From: Clostridiaceae bacterium M8S5
GTDB taxonomy: Bacteria; Bacillota; Clostridia; Tissierellales; MCWD3
NCBI GenBank assembly: GCA_029227815.1
Contig: CP118523.1
Location: forward strand, 2,356,001 to 2,420,000
Direction of reading: 5' to 3'
Length of the DNA stretch: 64,000 bases
Shown here: piece after piece, positions 33,942 to 42,861 of the stretch
How the letters are laid out: every line of letters begins with the position of its first letter
How positions within the stretch are numbered: the stretch's first letter is position 1
Translations under genes and position numbers: made by a program
The notes under the pieces: model-generated
What the model saw: only the letters and a program-made list of their open reading frames with translations
Told to the model about the DNA's origin: nothing
Database searches by the model: none

Positions 33942-34898
33942 TTATATCACCTCAACTTCGTCATGGGTTATTTCTTCTATGCTATTTTTTGGTACTTCTA
34001 GTTCTTTTAAATGAGTTTTTAAATCATCATTAAAATCTTTATCGATAGGTACATGTCTTGATATATCAAATCTATCTCTATACTTTTCTCGTATTAGTTG
34101 TGAAAAAAAATGACCCTCTTCGTCATTGTCTAGACATAGAATCATCTTCTTTATATCTTTATATTTGTTTGTATAATAATCTATCGGTAGATATGCTGTT
34201 CCTCCCATTGAAATCATATGGTAGTTGAAGTCCTTTATATCATATAACTTTGACAATGATATATAGCTCATCAAATCTATTGGGCTTTCAAATATGAGTA
34301 ATGTATCACTTGTTCCTCTTCTATGAAATGGATATGTTTTGTCTGAACCCCATAAATCTTTTCTAAATTTCTTGTAGCCTGTACCCCTTTGACTTACGTA
34401 CTTTGGAGTATTATTATCATCATATCCTACGAACACACAGTTTCTTTTTATATCTTCATATAATTGCTTGTTCTTTACAAACTCTTGTACTACTTTACTG
34501 TCAATCTTTCTGTTATTGATAAGATAAGCAAATATATGCTTATATGTTTCATTCTTTTTGGGTAATACTAATTCTCCTTTTACATCTGCATCTTTTGGAG
34601 GTGGCTCTATATATGGTAGTTCATCATGTGTTATTCCTAGTAACTCATTCATTGATTCTACCCATGTCTTGTTTTCTAACTGCATCAGAAACTGTATTGG
34701 TCCTCCTCCTTTTCCTCGTGTGAACCAGTTCCACTTAGTACCATCTGCTTTTAGGTATAGACCTCCAAAGTGAGGTATCTTATATGAACGAGGGGATATT
34801 TTTATTACATCATATCCCCTACTCATCGCTAATGATACTATGTTTATACTATTAGCTTGATTAATGTGTTGATCCGTAAATCGTTTTTCTTTATACAA
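33942..34898 (-). CDS. DUF3991/Toprim-domain DNA primase-like protein
   Basis: The 318-residue protein begins with a DUF3991-type zinc-less primase head (INIVSLAMSRGYDVIKISP, FTRGKGGGPIQFLMQ). A Toprim domain follows: LLIFESPIDLMSY (catalytic Glu) and KKMILCLDNDEEGHFF (DxD). It is probably used for lagging-strand or transfer-linked DNA synthesis in the recipient. It follows RadC by 13 bases in the same operon. Confidence 0.75.
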   Translation of the reverse strand: MYKEKRFTDQHINQANSINIVSLAMSRGYDVIKISPRSYKIPHFGGLYLKADGTKWNWFTRGKGGGPIQFLMQLENKTWVESMNELLGITHDELPYIEPPPKDADVKGELVLPKKNETYKHIFAYLINNRKIDSKVVQEFVKNKQLYEDIKRNCVFVGYDDNNTPKYVSQRGTGYKKFRKDLWGSDKTYPFHRRGTSDTLLIFESPIDLMSYISLSKLYDIKDFNYHMISMGGTAYLPIDYYTNKYKDIKKMILCLDNDEEGHFFSQLIREKYRDRFDISRHVPIDKDFNDDLKTHLKELEVPKNSIEEITHDEVEVI

Positions 34899-34911
34899 AT
34901 TATCACCTCTT

Positions 34912-35643
34912 TTAAAGTTCTAATTCATCGTCATCTTCTTTAAATTCTTCTTTTTCACTCCATTCTTGTTCGTCTTTAATCCTGTGTACATTTATTGGAA
35001 TTGGGTCATAGCTTGCTAATTTTAGTGTGCTTTTAGGTAATATCTTATCTGATAGCATTGATGTGAATTTATTGCCACCAACTACTATATGATCTAGAAA
35101 ACTGATACCTATTGGTTTAAACACATCTACTAATCTTTGTGAAATCTCTATATCTTCTCTTGATACTTTTGTTTCGCCAGATGGATGATTGTGAGCCAAA
35201 ATAAAGCTTGTACAATCATTTGCTAGTGCTTGTTTTAATATCTCTTTAGGATGTATATATGCACAGTTTATAGTTCCTACTGAAAGTACTTTTGTCTCTA
35301 TGATAAAGTTCTTGCTATCTAAATATGCGACTATTACTCTTTCTTTATTCCTCATATGTGATAGTAATGCTGTAAAATATTCTCCTGCCACTCTTGCTGT
35401 GTCTAGTTTGATACGGTTATCTTCTTGTTTTATACTTAGAAGTTTATACGCAGATATAAACTCGTTTATTGCTTCTAACCTTCCTAATTGAGCTTTTGTT
35501 GGATTGACAACTGACGGATGTTGTAGGATATTTAATATTTCATTTTTCTCAGCGTAATCAACCATCTTATTTATTGGAATACCTGTTAGCTTTTTTAGTG
35601 ACCGAAAGAAATCTACTTTATGATTCATTGGTTTATACATCAT
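34912..35643 (-). CDS. radC: RadC/JAB-domain protein
   Basis: The 243-residue protein has the JAMM metal site in its second half: the YIHPKEIL strand, FILAHNHPSGETKVSREDIEIS (HxHPSG...D) and FLDHIVVG. The first 90 residues are helical. RadC-like JAB proteins are common on conjugative elements; their biochemical role is unresolved. An acidic tail rich in Glu and Asp ends the protein. The start overlaps the upstream small gene by 4 bases. Confidence 0.85.
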   Translation of the reverse strand: MMYKPMNHKVDFFRSLKKLTGIPINKMVDYAEKNEILNILQHPSVVNPTKAQLGRLEAINEFISAYKLLSIKQEDNRIKLDTARVAGEYFTALLSHMRNKERVIVAYLDSKNFIIETKVLSVGTINCAYIHPKEILKQALANDCTSFILAHNHPSGETKVSREDIEISQRLVDVFKPIGISFLDHIVVGGNKFTSMLSDKILPKSTLKLASYDPIPINVHRIKDEQEWSEKEEFKEDDDELEL

Positions 35644-35879
35644 ATATCACTACTTTCTGGTATATCATTACGACTTGTTTTATCTAGCTCTTGTATAATA
35701 CTTCTAAAACACATAATCTGCTCTTTTATTTCTTTTCTTAAGTCATATTCTTCAATATTGAATATAAATGTTCTAACTCCATATATGGTTATTACACTCC
35801 TTATTGTTTCTTCTTCATTTTTAGTAAGACTAAAAAATTCTTTCATTTTTTCTATTAGTTCATCTATACTATTCTTCAT
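35640..35879 (-). CDS. Small acidic helical protein of the par operon
   Basis: The 79-residue product contains an EEETIRSVITIYGVRTF segment and otherwise charged helices. The ATG at 35879 has AAGGAG in front; an earlier ATG overlaps that site. It is coupled to radC by a 4-base overlap and follows the ArdC-like gene by 26 bases. No family is recognised. Confidence 0.5.
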   Translation of the reverse strand: MKNSIDELIEKMKEFFSLTKNEEETIRSVITIYGVRTFIFNIEEYDLRKEIKEQIMCFRSIIQELDKTSRNDIPESSDI

Positions 35880-35905
35880 ATCATATCTCTCCTTCAATCA
35901 TTTTG

Positions 35906-38248
35906 CTACATCTCTTCTCCTTGATAATCAGCTTCGCTCTCTTTAATAAATGTATCATTATATGGCATATCTTCTACGTTATTATCTAAATATGATTTAG
36001 CTATAGATATATCATTCTTTGAATTATATGGCTTCTTTATCTCCTTTTCTCTTGCCATAATACTTAATAAGTCTTCTTCTAATATCTCTTCTTTGTACTT
36101 CTCGTCAAATCCAATTTTTTTATCTCCATAGTCAATAAGATGTGCTTCGTACGGTTTATGTCCTTGTTGCTCTATATTTCTTAACCATTGATTTAAAAAA
36201 CTGTTTAGTTGCTTACTTAACTTAGGCAACCACCTGCCATCACTTAGATAAACCTGTTGCTCTATCCCTAATCCATCTTGCCTATATGTTGCTGCCATTA
36301 TTGTTTCATTTTCATGGTTAATCATCAACTCCATATCTGGGTCTGACATTAAATCACCATTTTGTTTATAGTAGTGAGTCATAGAGATTCGGTCAGGAGT
36401 TAGTCTCTCTATTGATAAATCCATAAAACCCTTCGCTTTTAGTTTGAGATAACTGTATCTACCTTCCATAATACCAGTAGCAATTTTATCTAGTTTTTTA
36501 TAGTTCCTATGAGGTATTGTATTGGATATCTTTTTCTTTGGTTCAGGTATATCAGGTTCAACAACTACACTAACTTTATCTAAATTCATCTCATCTACTT
36601 CATCGGGTATATTGTAATCTCCTATCCTGTCTTCTAGTTCAGTATCAACCTCTTTCAGAGTATTATCACTTTTGTCAATATCATCATCTTCTATGACATT
36701 ATTTGTATTTAGAAGTGTTTGCTGTACTTGTGTCTTTGGCACTGGTGGTACATCATTTTTGTATCTTGATACAAAATACTCACCGTTATTAATTAACCTA
36801 TCTATCCCCTTTGCTACCTTGGACCAAGTTAGTTTAATCTTTCTACCATCATCAATATCAAGACTAATACCTTTTGCATCATGCGAAGTAAAGCCTATTG
36901 ATTGATTCTTATCATCAACCCTAATTAATAGAGTTCCTCCACCTATTCCATATTCGTTTTTTAGAAACGTAACTCTCTCTTTATTAGTTGATTCTTTAGC
37001 AAAGAAATCTACTATCCTTTGCTTACCCTCTACAAAGCCACTCCCTTTATTTAATACTTCATCTATGATTTGATTATCTGATATTTTCTCCAAAGAAAAA
37101 GAGCCATCATATGATGACTCCAAATGGGGGCTTAATGTAGTTTTTGCTACCTCACTTTGTACACTATCTCGTGTAACACTATTTCCTCTGCTTGTGATTT
37201 TATCATTTCCCTGTGTCTGTAACTCTCGTAAAAGTTCTCTGGGTTTGGTATTGGGTCTGTCTTTAACATCTGTTCTTGTAGTATCTCTAGTCTCTTGTGT
37301 GCTTCTTCGTTGACTTTGTACATCGTCTCTATCAATGTCCCCTCTGCTCTTAGTAAACTGTATCTGTGTGGGTGTTCCTCTTTGAGATAGTTCATTGCCT
37401 TGCTCCCGTATTTGCCTATGTTCAGATTCGGGTTGCTTGCTACTTCTAGTATCGGTTCTAGAAATCCCTCTTTGGTCTGTCTGTATTCTAGCTCTATTTT
37501 CTCCATCCCTTTGACTCCTTTCTCTATCTATCTCTTTCACCTGTTTTTCAATGTCTCTTAAAATCCCCTCTGAGATACTACTTACTAAACTTCCTAATCT
37601 GAATATTAAAGGCTTTGTATTGAAGTAACATAATACTTTGAAATCAGATACTTCATCTATATTGCATCTCTTCTTTGTCATGTAATATATGCTCTCTATA
37701 ACTGTTGTCCTAAATTTACCTTTTACTTTTTCAATATCAAAGTTAGATAATCTGCTTTCTTTTATACCCTTATCAAAATCTTTAAATATCTCATTTTTTA
37801 TCTTTTCTAATTCTAGTAAAGCAACTACTTCTATATACTCACTTATCGTATCAACATTATACTGCTTTTGTAGTTTAGATAAAAGTAACTGCTCATTATT
37901 TTTGTCTATTTTCCAGTAGGCAGGATAACTAAACCTGTTTTCCTGCCTAACTGTTGTATCTTTGATATCGAAATAGTTTTTAAGTGATGGATAGTTCTTA
38001 GTGTCATCAAATACTGCTATGGATTTTGCTCCTTTTTTAATCCATCTGCCTACCTTTTGATTCCATGTTTTCATATCTGCAACGAATGTAGCATTTGGTC
38101 TTTGTGCATATATCAGCACAACATCATCAAAGGTATGCTTGTAGACTCTTGTATAGAAATCAAGAAACTTAATCCATTCATTTTTATTCTTTACTATCTC
38201 TGTGAGGGTATAGTTATATATATCTTTGATTTTATTATATCTTTTCAA
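35906..38248 (-). CDS. ArdC-like multidomain conjugative-element protein
   Basis: The 780-residue protein has three parts. Residues 1-110 look like an ArdC N-terminal, ssDNA-binding/antirestriction-type region (FDDVVLIYAQRPNATFVADMK, WIKKGAKSIAVF). The middle is a long Arg/Gln/Thr-rich disordered stretch (about 240-350) and then an LPD-type domain (GIGGGTLLIRV, GKRIKLTW-like). The C-terminal domain contains FMDLSIERL, MTHYYKQNGDLMSDPDMEL. It resembles a helicase/methylase-type giant ORF of such elements that has lost its enzymatic domains. It may protect or package incoming DNA. Confidence 0.6.
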   Translation of the reverse strand: MKRYNKIKDIYNYTLTEIVKNKNEWIKFLDFYTRVYKHTFDDVVLIYAQRPNATFVADMKTWNQKVGRWIKKGAKSIAVFDDTKNYPSLKNYFDIKDTTVRQENRFSYPAYWKIDKNNEQLLLSKLQKQYNVDTISEYIEVVALLELEKIKNEIFKDFDKGIKESRLSNFDIEKVKGKFRTTVIESIYYMTKKRCNIDEVSDFKVLCYFNTKPLIFRLGSLVSSISEGILRDIEKQVKEIDRERSQRDGENRARIQTDQRGISRTDTRSSKQPESEHRQIREQGNELSQRGTPTQIQFTKSRGDIDRDDVQSQRRSTQETRDTTRTDVKDRPNTKPRELLRELQTQGNDKITSRGNSVTRDSVQSEVAKTTLSPHLESSYDGSFSLEKISDNQIIDEVLNKGSGFVEGKQRIVDFFAKESTNKERVTFLKNEYGIGGGTLLIRVDDKNQSIGFTSHDAKGISLDIDDGRKIKLTWSKVAKGIDRLINNGEYFVSRYKNDVPPVPKTQVQQTLLNTNNVIEDDDIDKSDNTLKEVDTELEDRIGDYNIPDEVDEMNLDKVSVVVEPDIPEPKKKISNTIPHRNYKKLDKIATGIMEGRYSYLKLKAKGFMDLSIERLTPDRISMTHYYKQNGDLMSDPDMELMINHENETIMAATYRQDGLGIEQQVYLSDGRWLPKLSKQLNSFLNQWLRNIEQQGHKPYEAHLIDYGDKKIGFDEKYKEEILEEDLLSIMAREKEIKKPYNSKNDISIAKSYLDNNVEDMPYNDTFIKESEADYQGEEM

Positions 38249-38258
38249 AGTATCCCTC

Positions 38259-39284
38259 CTACATCTCTAAACCTTCCTTCTCTACTTCTTGTTCTGGTAC
38301 ATTTTCATTATCTAATGATTTATAGTACATCTCTAATGCCTTTTCAATAATACTCTTAACTTCATTTTCCTTTTGATTAGGTTTAAAATATGTTGCATAT
38401 ATATTGTTCCAATACTTAGGTGGCTTACTTTTTTTCTCTTTTGGTTCACCCTTTATTATCACCTCTGCTTTTTCAAATGTCAGTGGTTCTTTCTTATCAG
38501 CTCCACGTAAATTTCTTGCTCTATTCATATCAATCTTGAAATTGCCTTCCGTAATGATAGCATGTACAATATCAAGACTTTCTGGTTTAAGGTATGATAA
38601 ATCAACACCTGCTCTTATTGCTATTTGTCCAGAGTCAACTAGGTCTTTGAATTGGTTTGGAAGTTTGTTAATTCTGAGATACCTTGCAACTGAATTTCTA
38701 CTTAAATTATATTCTTCACCTACTTTACTCATACTTGTTTCTAACTTCTTCTCCACTGGGGAAGAAGTTAAATTAGTATAATCATTTGGTGATTTTGAAA
38801 GTCTCTCAATTTCTTGTAGTAAGTCTGTCCTAACTCCTTGCTTCCTCATTGCTTCATGTCTTACTGATATTACTGTCGCTCTCTCTGAATGGGGTAAATC
38901 AGTAAACGAACGTTGCATTGTGTTAGTCTCAGTCACAATTAATAAAGCTTCTTCTTCTGTTAGTCCTTCTTTAATAACAGCAGGTATCTCTTTGATATCA
39001 AGTTCTTTACACGCTTTTACTCTGTTATGGCCACTTAAAATTTCATATTTAAGTTTCTTTTTTCTAACTACTATTGGCACTATTACACCAAACTGTCTTA
39101 TACTTTCAACCATCTCACTAAGTCTTTCTCCTTCATATGGTTTGAATGGATGGTCTTTAAATGGAACTAGATGTGATATCTTTAACTTTGTCTGACTAGT
39201 ATCATCTTCTGGTTGATTTGGGTCATAGTCCTCTCCGAATATCTCCATAAATGGTTTTATTTTTTTAGGCTTATTCTTTTCCAT
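38259..39284 (-). CDS. parB: ParB-family partition protein
   Basis: The 341-residue protein has a ParB N-terminal nuclease-like domain (HLVPFKDHPFKPYEGERL, ILSGHNRVKACKELDI with the GxxRxxA-type CTP-binding motif, VTETNTMQRSF). A helix-turn-helix domain follows (MSKVGEEYNLSRNSVARYLRI) and a Lys-rich C-terminal dimerisation part. It overlaps parA by 14 bases. Together they imply a plasmid-like extrachromosomal stage of the element. Confidence 0.9.
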   Translation of the reverse strand: MEKNKPKKIKPFMEIFGEDYDPNQPEDDTSQTKLKISHLVPFKDHPFKPYEGERLSEMVESIRQFGVIVPIVVRKKKLKYEILSGHNRVKACKELDIKEIPAVIKEGLTEEEALLIVTETNTMQRSFTDLPHSERATVISVRHEAMRKQGVRTDLLQEIERLSKSPNDYTNLTSSPVEKKLETSMSKVGEEYNLSRNSVARYLRINKLPNQFKDLVDSGQIAIRAGVDLSYLKPESLDIVHAIITEGNFKIDMNRARNLRGADKKEPLTFEKAEVIIKGEPKEKKSKPPKYWNNIYATYFKPNQKENEVKSIIEKALEMYYKSLDNENVPEQEVEKEGLEM

Positions 39285-40074
39285 TGTTCATCATCTCCCC
39301 ATATACTAGTTCATTAGTGAATTTCTCATATGCTATAGCTGCTTTATTTGTTGGCATGTATTCTATGACACTCATACTCCTAGCATTTGCTTCTCCAACT
39401 TTCACGGTCTTTGGTATCTTAGTATTAAATACTCTAATGTTTGAGCCATATGATTCTTTTATTACTTTAAGCATATCTTGAGATAAGTTTGTCCTTTCAT
39501 CAAACATAGTTAACAATATTCCCTCAAACTCAATCTCCTTGTTAATTCTCTTCTTGATCTTGAATACCGTTCTAAGAAGTAACTCTAACCCCTTTGCTGA
39601 TAAATACTCTGGTGTTGCTGGGATTAGTAAAGTATCACTTGTCGCTAAAACATTTAGGGTCATTAATCCAAGTGATGGCATTGCATCTAGTAGGATATAA
39701 TCGTAATCATCTTTGATTTCATCAATGATTGTCTTAAGAATATATTCTCTACTCATTGCAGCTACTAATCTGATTTCAATATCAGATAAAAGTATGCTGG
39801 CTGGAATTACGTCAATGTTTTCTCTAGTAATGATGTAGCTTTCTTTTGATGGTAAATCCTCTTCCATGATTACACACTCCATAAGATTGTATAGTGTCAT
39901 ATCAAGTTTTTCTGGACTTACGATTCCAAAACAATCCGTTAGGTTTGCCTGATTATCGCAATCCACTACTAATACCTTGTATCCTTTGTTTTTTAATGCA
40001 GTTGCTAAATTTCTGCAAGTCGTACTCTTTGCTGTACCTCCTTTTTGGTTAGCTATCGCTATTACCTTTGCCAT
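39271..40074 (-). CDS. parA: ParA-family partition ATPase
   Basis: The 267-residue ATPase has the deviant Walker A KGGTAKSTT near residue 11, LVVDCDNQANLT, Walker B YILLDAMPSLG and a conserved LIPATPEYLSAKGLELL segment. It is the first gene of the large minus-strand operon. Upstream lies a palindrome and then an insulating terminator next to the element end, so its promoter must lie within about 100 bases. Confidence 0.9.
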   Translation of the reverse strand: MAKVIAIANQKGGTAKSTTCRNLATALKNKGYKVLVVDCDNQANLTDCFGIVSPEKLDMTLYNLMECVIMEEDLPSKESYIITRENIDVIPASILLSDIEIRLVAAMSREYILKTIIDEIKDDYDYILLDAMPSLGLMTLNVLATSDTLLIPATPEYLSAKGLELLLRTVFKIKKRINKEIEFEGILLTMFDERTNLSQDMLKVIKESYGSNIRVFNTKIPKTVKVGEANARSMSVIEYMPTNKAAIAYEKFTNELVYGEMMNNGKE

Positions 40075-40100
40075 TCTTTTCTCCTTTCATTGTTTGGATT

Positions 40101-40118
40101 TACCCCTAATTTGGGGTA
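40101..40118. promoter_or_regulatory. Palindrome upstream of parA (operator or parS candidate)
   Basis: The sequence TACCCCTAATTTGGGGTA is a dyad with five G-C-rich bases on each side, in the 27 bases before the parA ATG region. ParA/ParB operons are often autoregulated at such a site, or carry parS there. TATAAT-like bases lie alongside. Confidence 0.45.
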
Positions 40119-40125
40119 TAATAAA

Positions 40126-40177
40126 AATAGGGCTAAACTAGTAAACAACATTAATTATTTACTGGTTTAGCCCTATT
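40126..40177 (-). terminator. Long hairpin insulating parA from the sigK remnant
   Basis: Arms of 20 bp with one mismatch (40126-40145 and 40158-40177, containing AGGGCTAAAC) surround a short AT loop. On the minus strand the hairpin is followed by TTTTTATT. It would stop transcripts coming from the truncated sigK side. Confidence 0.65.
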
Positions 40178-40188
40178 ATATCTGTCGA

Positions 40189-40197
40189 GTACGACCT
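40189..40197. other. Putative attachment-site core at the element end
   Basis: GTACGACCT is shared exactly with sigK at 51587-51595. To the left the two loci are unrelated; to the right they are sigK. This is where the conjugative element ends and is the simplest candidate for the recombination core, inside the sigma region 4.2 helix-turn-helix codons. Confidence 0.5.
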
Positions 40198-40499
40198 CGA
40201 TATGCCCAGGTTTTTAGCTATTTCTCTTTGTGTTTTGTCTCCTACGTTTGTTAGTCCATATCTTAACTGAATTATTGTTTTTTCTCTTCCTTTTAAGACT
40301 TTGCTCATTTTTCTGTATAACTTCTTTATCTGTATTTGTAGATGTACTTTGTCTACTACCTCATCTACATCTGAGCCTAATATATCTATTAATGAAATTT
40401 CATTACCTTCTTTGTCTACTCCTATTGGGTCGTGTAATGATACTTCTGACTTTATCTTTTTGTCTGCTCTTATTGTCATTAAAATTTCATTAGCTATTC
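40189..40499 (-). pseudogene. sigK: Truncated duplicate of sigK (sigma-K regions 3-4)
   Basis: This copy corresponds to residues about 110-213 of the intact SigK at 51524-52225. Apart from the first roughly 20 bases near the core, which carry several synonymous differences, it differs at one position over about 285 bp. It lacks the N-terminal half and, after GISRSY, reads into unrelated sequence with a different short tail. It cannot make a working sigma factor. It marks a junction between the conjugative element and the RiPP island. Confidence 0.9.
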
Positions 40500-40944
40500 A
40501 CACATAACGGAAACATTTTATTATAGTGATGATTTGGAATTACTTAAGAGTATTTCTGATTTTTCAACTGTTGGTGGTAAAATAAAGTACTATAGGTTAT
40601 TGAAAGAAAAAACGCAAGAAGAACTTAGTAACTTAACTGGTATTGACCGTACTACTATTATTAAATACGAACATAATCAACTTTTGCACTCTTTAGAGTT
40701 ATGTAATAAAATAGCTACTGCTCTCTGTATAAATCCTTTCCTATTATATGATGATTATTTAGCTTTTATTGCTAGTGATTTTAGTAATAAGATTAAAGAA
40801 TATAGGGAAAGTAAAAACCTAACTCAAAAGGAGCTAGGTCTTATGCTTGGTGTTCATTGGAAGACTGTTGGTGCTTGGGAAGGTGGGAATGCTGTTGTTA
40901 GTCGTAGAGTTTTTAGTATGTTTGATAAGCTCAGCTTTTCTTAA
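40483..40944 (+). CDS. XRE-family regulator with two helix-turn-helix domains, 5' end cut off
   Basis: Two Cro/C1 domains follow each other: KIKYYRLLKEKTQEELSNLTG...TIIKYE and KIKEYRESKNLTQKELGLMLGVHWKTVGAWE. The frame is open back to 40483, that is into the sigK remnant, with protein-like sequence (ITETFYYSDDLELL) but no ATG. The original gene probably began further upstream and was beheaded by the junction at about 40499. A TTG at 40534 could still start a shorter 136-residue protein, but no good ribosome binding site precedes it. Confidence 0.6.
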   Translation, partial: NFISYSHITETFYYSDDLELLKSISDFSTVGGKIKYYRLLKEKTQEELSNLTGIDRTTIIKYEHNQLLHSLELCNKIATALCINPFLLYDDYLAFIASDFSNKIKEYRESKNLTQKELGLMLGVHWKTVGAWEGGNAVVSRRVFSMFDKLSFS

Positions 40945-41150
40945 TAAATCTGTAACTTCAAAGAACTTAAAAAATATATAACAATTTATGAATTTTCATT
41001 ATTAAAAGATTTTTAAAGTAGATAGTCTTATAGTAGAATTAAATTTTTTATGCTTAAATCCACTTGAAACTTTTGAACTAGGCTTTCAGTTAACATCTTC
41101 TGATTTACACAAACTTATGATACAATTAAGTCTACAGAAGTGAGTAAGTA

Positions 41151-41460
41151 ATGTTAGATAAAATATATTCTAAAACTATAGAATTTGTAGCAAAAGTTAA
41201 TAAAAACGAAAGAAAAAAATTGGGCAATTCTTTACGTCTATCCCTGTCGCTCAATTCATGTCTAATTTAATGTCTATTTCAAAAAAAGTATAAAGTTATG
41301 CGATGCAGGAGCTCGAAGTGGTATATTAATTAGTTCATTATGTGAACAAATTTAAAATAATAGTCAAATTAAAGAAGTTGTTGATTTATATAAAACTATA
41401 TTGTTAAATTTTAGAATTTCATTAAATACGTTTTTTTATATGCTATAATTATAAAATACT
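41151..41460 (+). pseudogene. Decayed N6-adenine DNA methylase
   Basis: From the ATG at 41151 the frame reads DKIYSKTIEFVAKVNKNERKKLG. After loss of one base the next frame continues QFFTSIPVAQFMSNLMSISKK, the KxGQFFTP start of type I/IIG-like methylases. After another shift it reads LCDAGARSGILISSLCEQI, the GAGSG motif I with Gly changed to Arg, then a stop and a further decayed stretch. The rest of the gene is missing. 40945-41150 holds nothing else and 41461-41974 shows only unrecognisable, stop-rich sequence. Confidence 0.7.
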
Positions 41461-41974
41461 CCACAAGAGGGATATAGATAAAACCATATTTTTTATTTTT
41501 AGATGAATCAAAGCTAAATCGTTAAACAATGCACTATTTGTTGTTTATGAAAAATAAATTATTTCTCAAGTTAAATCCTTGAAAAATGATATTTTAGGAA
41601 TACTCAGGCTATTCTTCATGAAACCGATATACGAGAAACCGGAAAAGGTTGACAAATCTTAACTTTGAAATAAAGGCAGATAACAATATAGGTTTTGGCT
41701 GATTTTGTTCCAGTACTTTAAATAGAAGTTGTAATGGATTATCACCTAAAATTCCTATTATTTATGATTTGATATCATTAAAATTATATGATGGAGGTTA
41801 ATTACAGAATAGATTTGGTATTAAAGTTATGCCTTAGCTATTTTATATAAGATTAACTTTAAGAACTTTGGTTTCCATGAATTATTCAATTTATTTGTAA
41901 TGGGCAGTAGTCTATGCCACTTTATCCTTATGTACTCTTATATAATGAAATACAAGTGGATTAAAATGCAAAAA

Positions 41975-42074
41975 AAGAGCTATTCACTTATGTTACTGGA
42001 ATACTCCTTCTATAGTTAACAGTTATAAATTATCTACTGTTTACTATTAGATACCATACATGTGAATAGCTCTT
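41975..42074 (-). terminator. Inverted repeat at the end of the ABC/RiPP operon
   Basis: The 13-bp arms AAGAGCTATTCAC (41975-41987) and its exact complement (42062-42074) flank 74 bases. It starts 35 bases after the last permease stop, and the far arm is followed by TTTTTTGC on the minus strand. It probably folds as a long terminator. Confidence 0.5.
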
Positions 42075-42108
42075 AATATTTATATCTATTATTAATAATA
42101 AATCTAGA

Positions 42109-42813
42109 CTAAATAACTTTTGAAAACAAGCTTGCAACAGTAATCTTTTGTAAAAATAATACATATATAAGCAAATTTATTATAAATAAAACTCCCATGC
42201 AAATTAGGGATAATATTAAAGCATTCCCTTTATTGAAATAAAGGATATTAATATATGGCAAACTAACTAAAAAACTTATAAATGATACAATAACCATTCC
42301 TGTTCTAGGTGCTTTCATTTTTAGCGTTAATAATGAAGTTAGAAACATTATTAAAGTTACAATTAGTAGTCCATTCCCAAAAATTATAATAATCTCTGAC
42401 AAATTATATACCTCAAATGTTTTAACTCTCATAACATACCTAGCATATACATTAACAGATATAATACTGACAACTGATGATGTTATGAACATCACCCCAG
42501 AGATAATTATTGGTAATATTGATTTACCAATAAAAAATACCTTTACAGAAATCGGTGTAGACATTATAGATTCAAATGTCTTGTATACTTTTTCGCCACC
42601 AATAGAATATCCCATCAAAGCCATAGGTATCCTAATAACCCCTAAAATCATAATAAGAACTGCAATCCTTAAATCAACTGTTTTTAAAAAAACTGAATTA
42701 AGTAATGTAAATATTGCTGGTGCAATGATTTGAATTAAAATACTTCTTTTAATACGATGCAGAGTACGAAAGTAGCGTAATTCATGATTAAAAACTGTTA
42801 GATATCTTCTCAT
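42109..42813 (-). CDS. ABC-2-type exporter permease of the RiPP cluster
   Basis: The 234-residue protein has about six transmembrane helices, an N-terminal cytoplasmic lead (LTVFNHELRYFRTL) and the conserved SIGGEKVYKTFESIMSTPIS coupling-helix segment typical of ABC-2 permeases. It is the last gene of the RiPP operon and pairs with a second permease and an ATPase, so it probably exports the mature peptide or gives self-protection. Confidence 0.75.
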   Translation of the reverse strand: MRRYLTVFNHELRYFRTLHRIKRSILIQIIAPAIFTLLNSVFLKTVDLRIAVLIMILGVIRIPMALMGYSIGGEKVYKTFESIMSTPISVKVFFIGKSILPIIISGVMFITSSVVSIISVNVYARYVMRVKTFEVYNLSEIIIIFGNGLLIVTLIMFLTSLLTLKMKAPRTGMVIVSFISFLVSLPYINILYFNKGNALILSLICMGVLFIINLLIYVLFLQKITVASLFSKVI

Positions 42814-42861
42814 AAATATCCTCCTTGTAACTGTATAACTACATTTTCAGTATATTAATAA

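Noticed and set aside
37147..37506. A 119-codon minus-strand frame inside the ArdC-like gene
   Set aside because: It lies wholly within the 780-residue gene in another frame, over its low-complexity Arg/Gln-rich linker, and has no ribosome binding site; the repeats explain the long open frame.
40159..40479. Short open frame that looks like a separate small sigma factor
   Set aside because: It is the truncated sigK duplicate: it lacks region 2 and loses the end of region 4, with a stop in frame just upstream of its ATG region.
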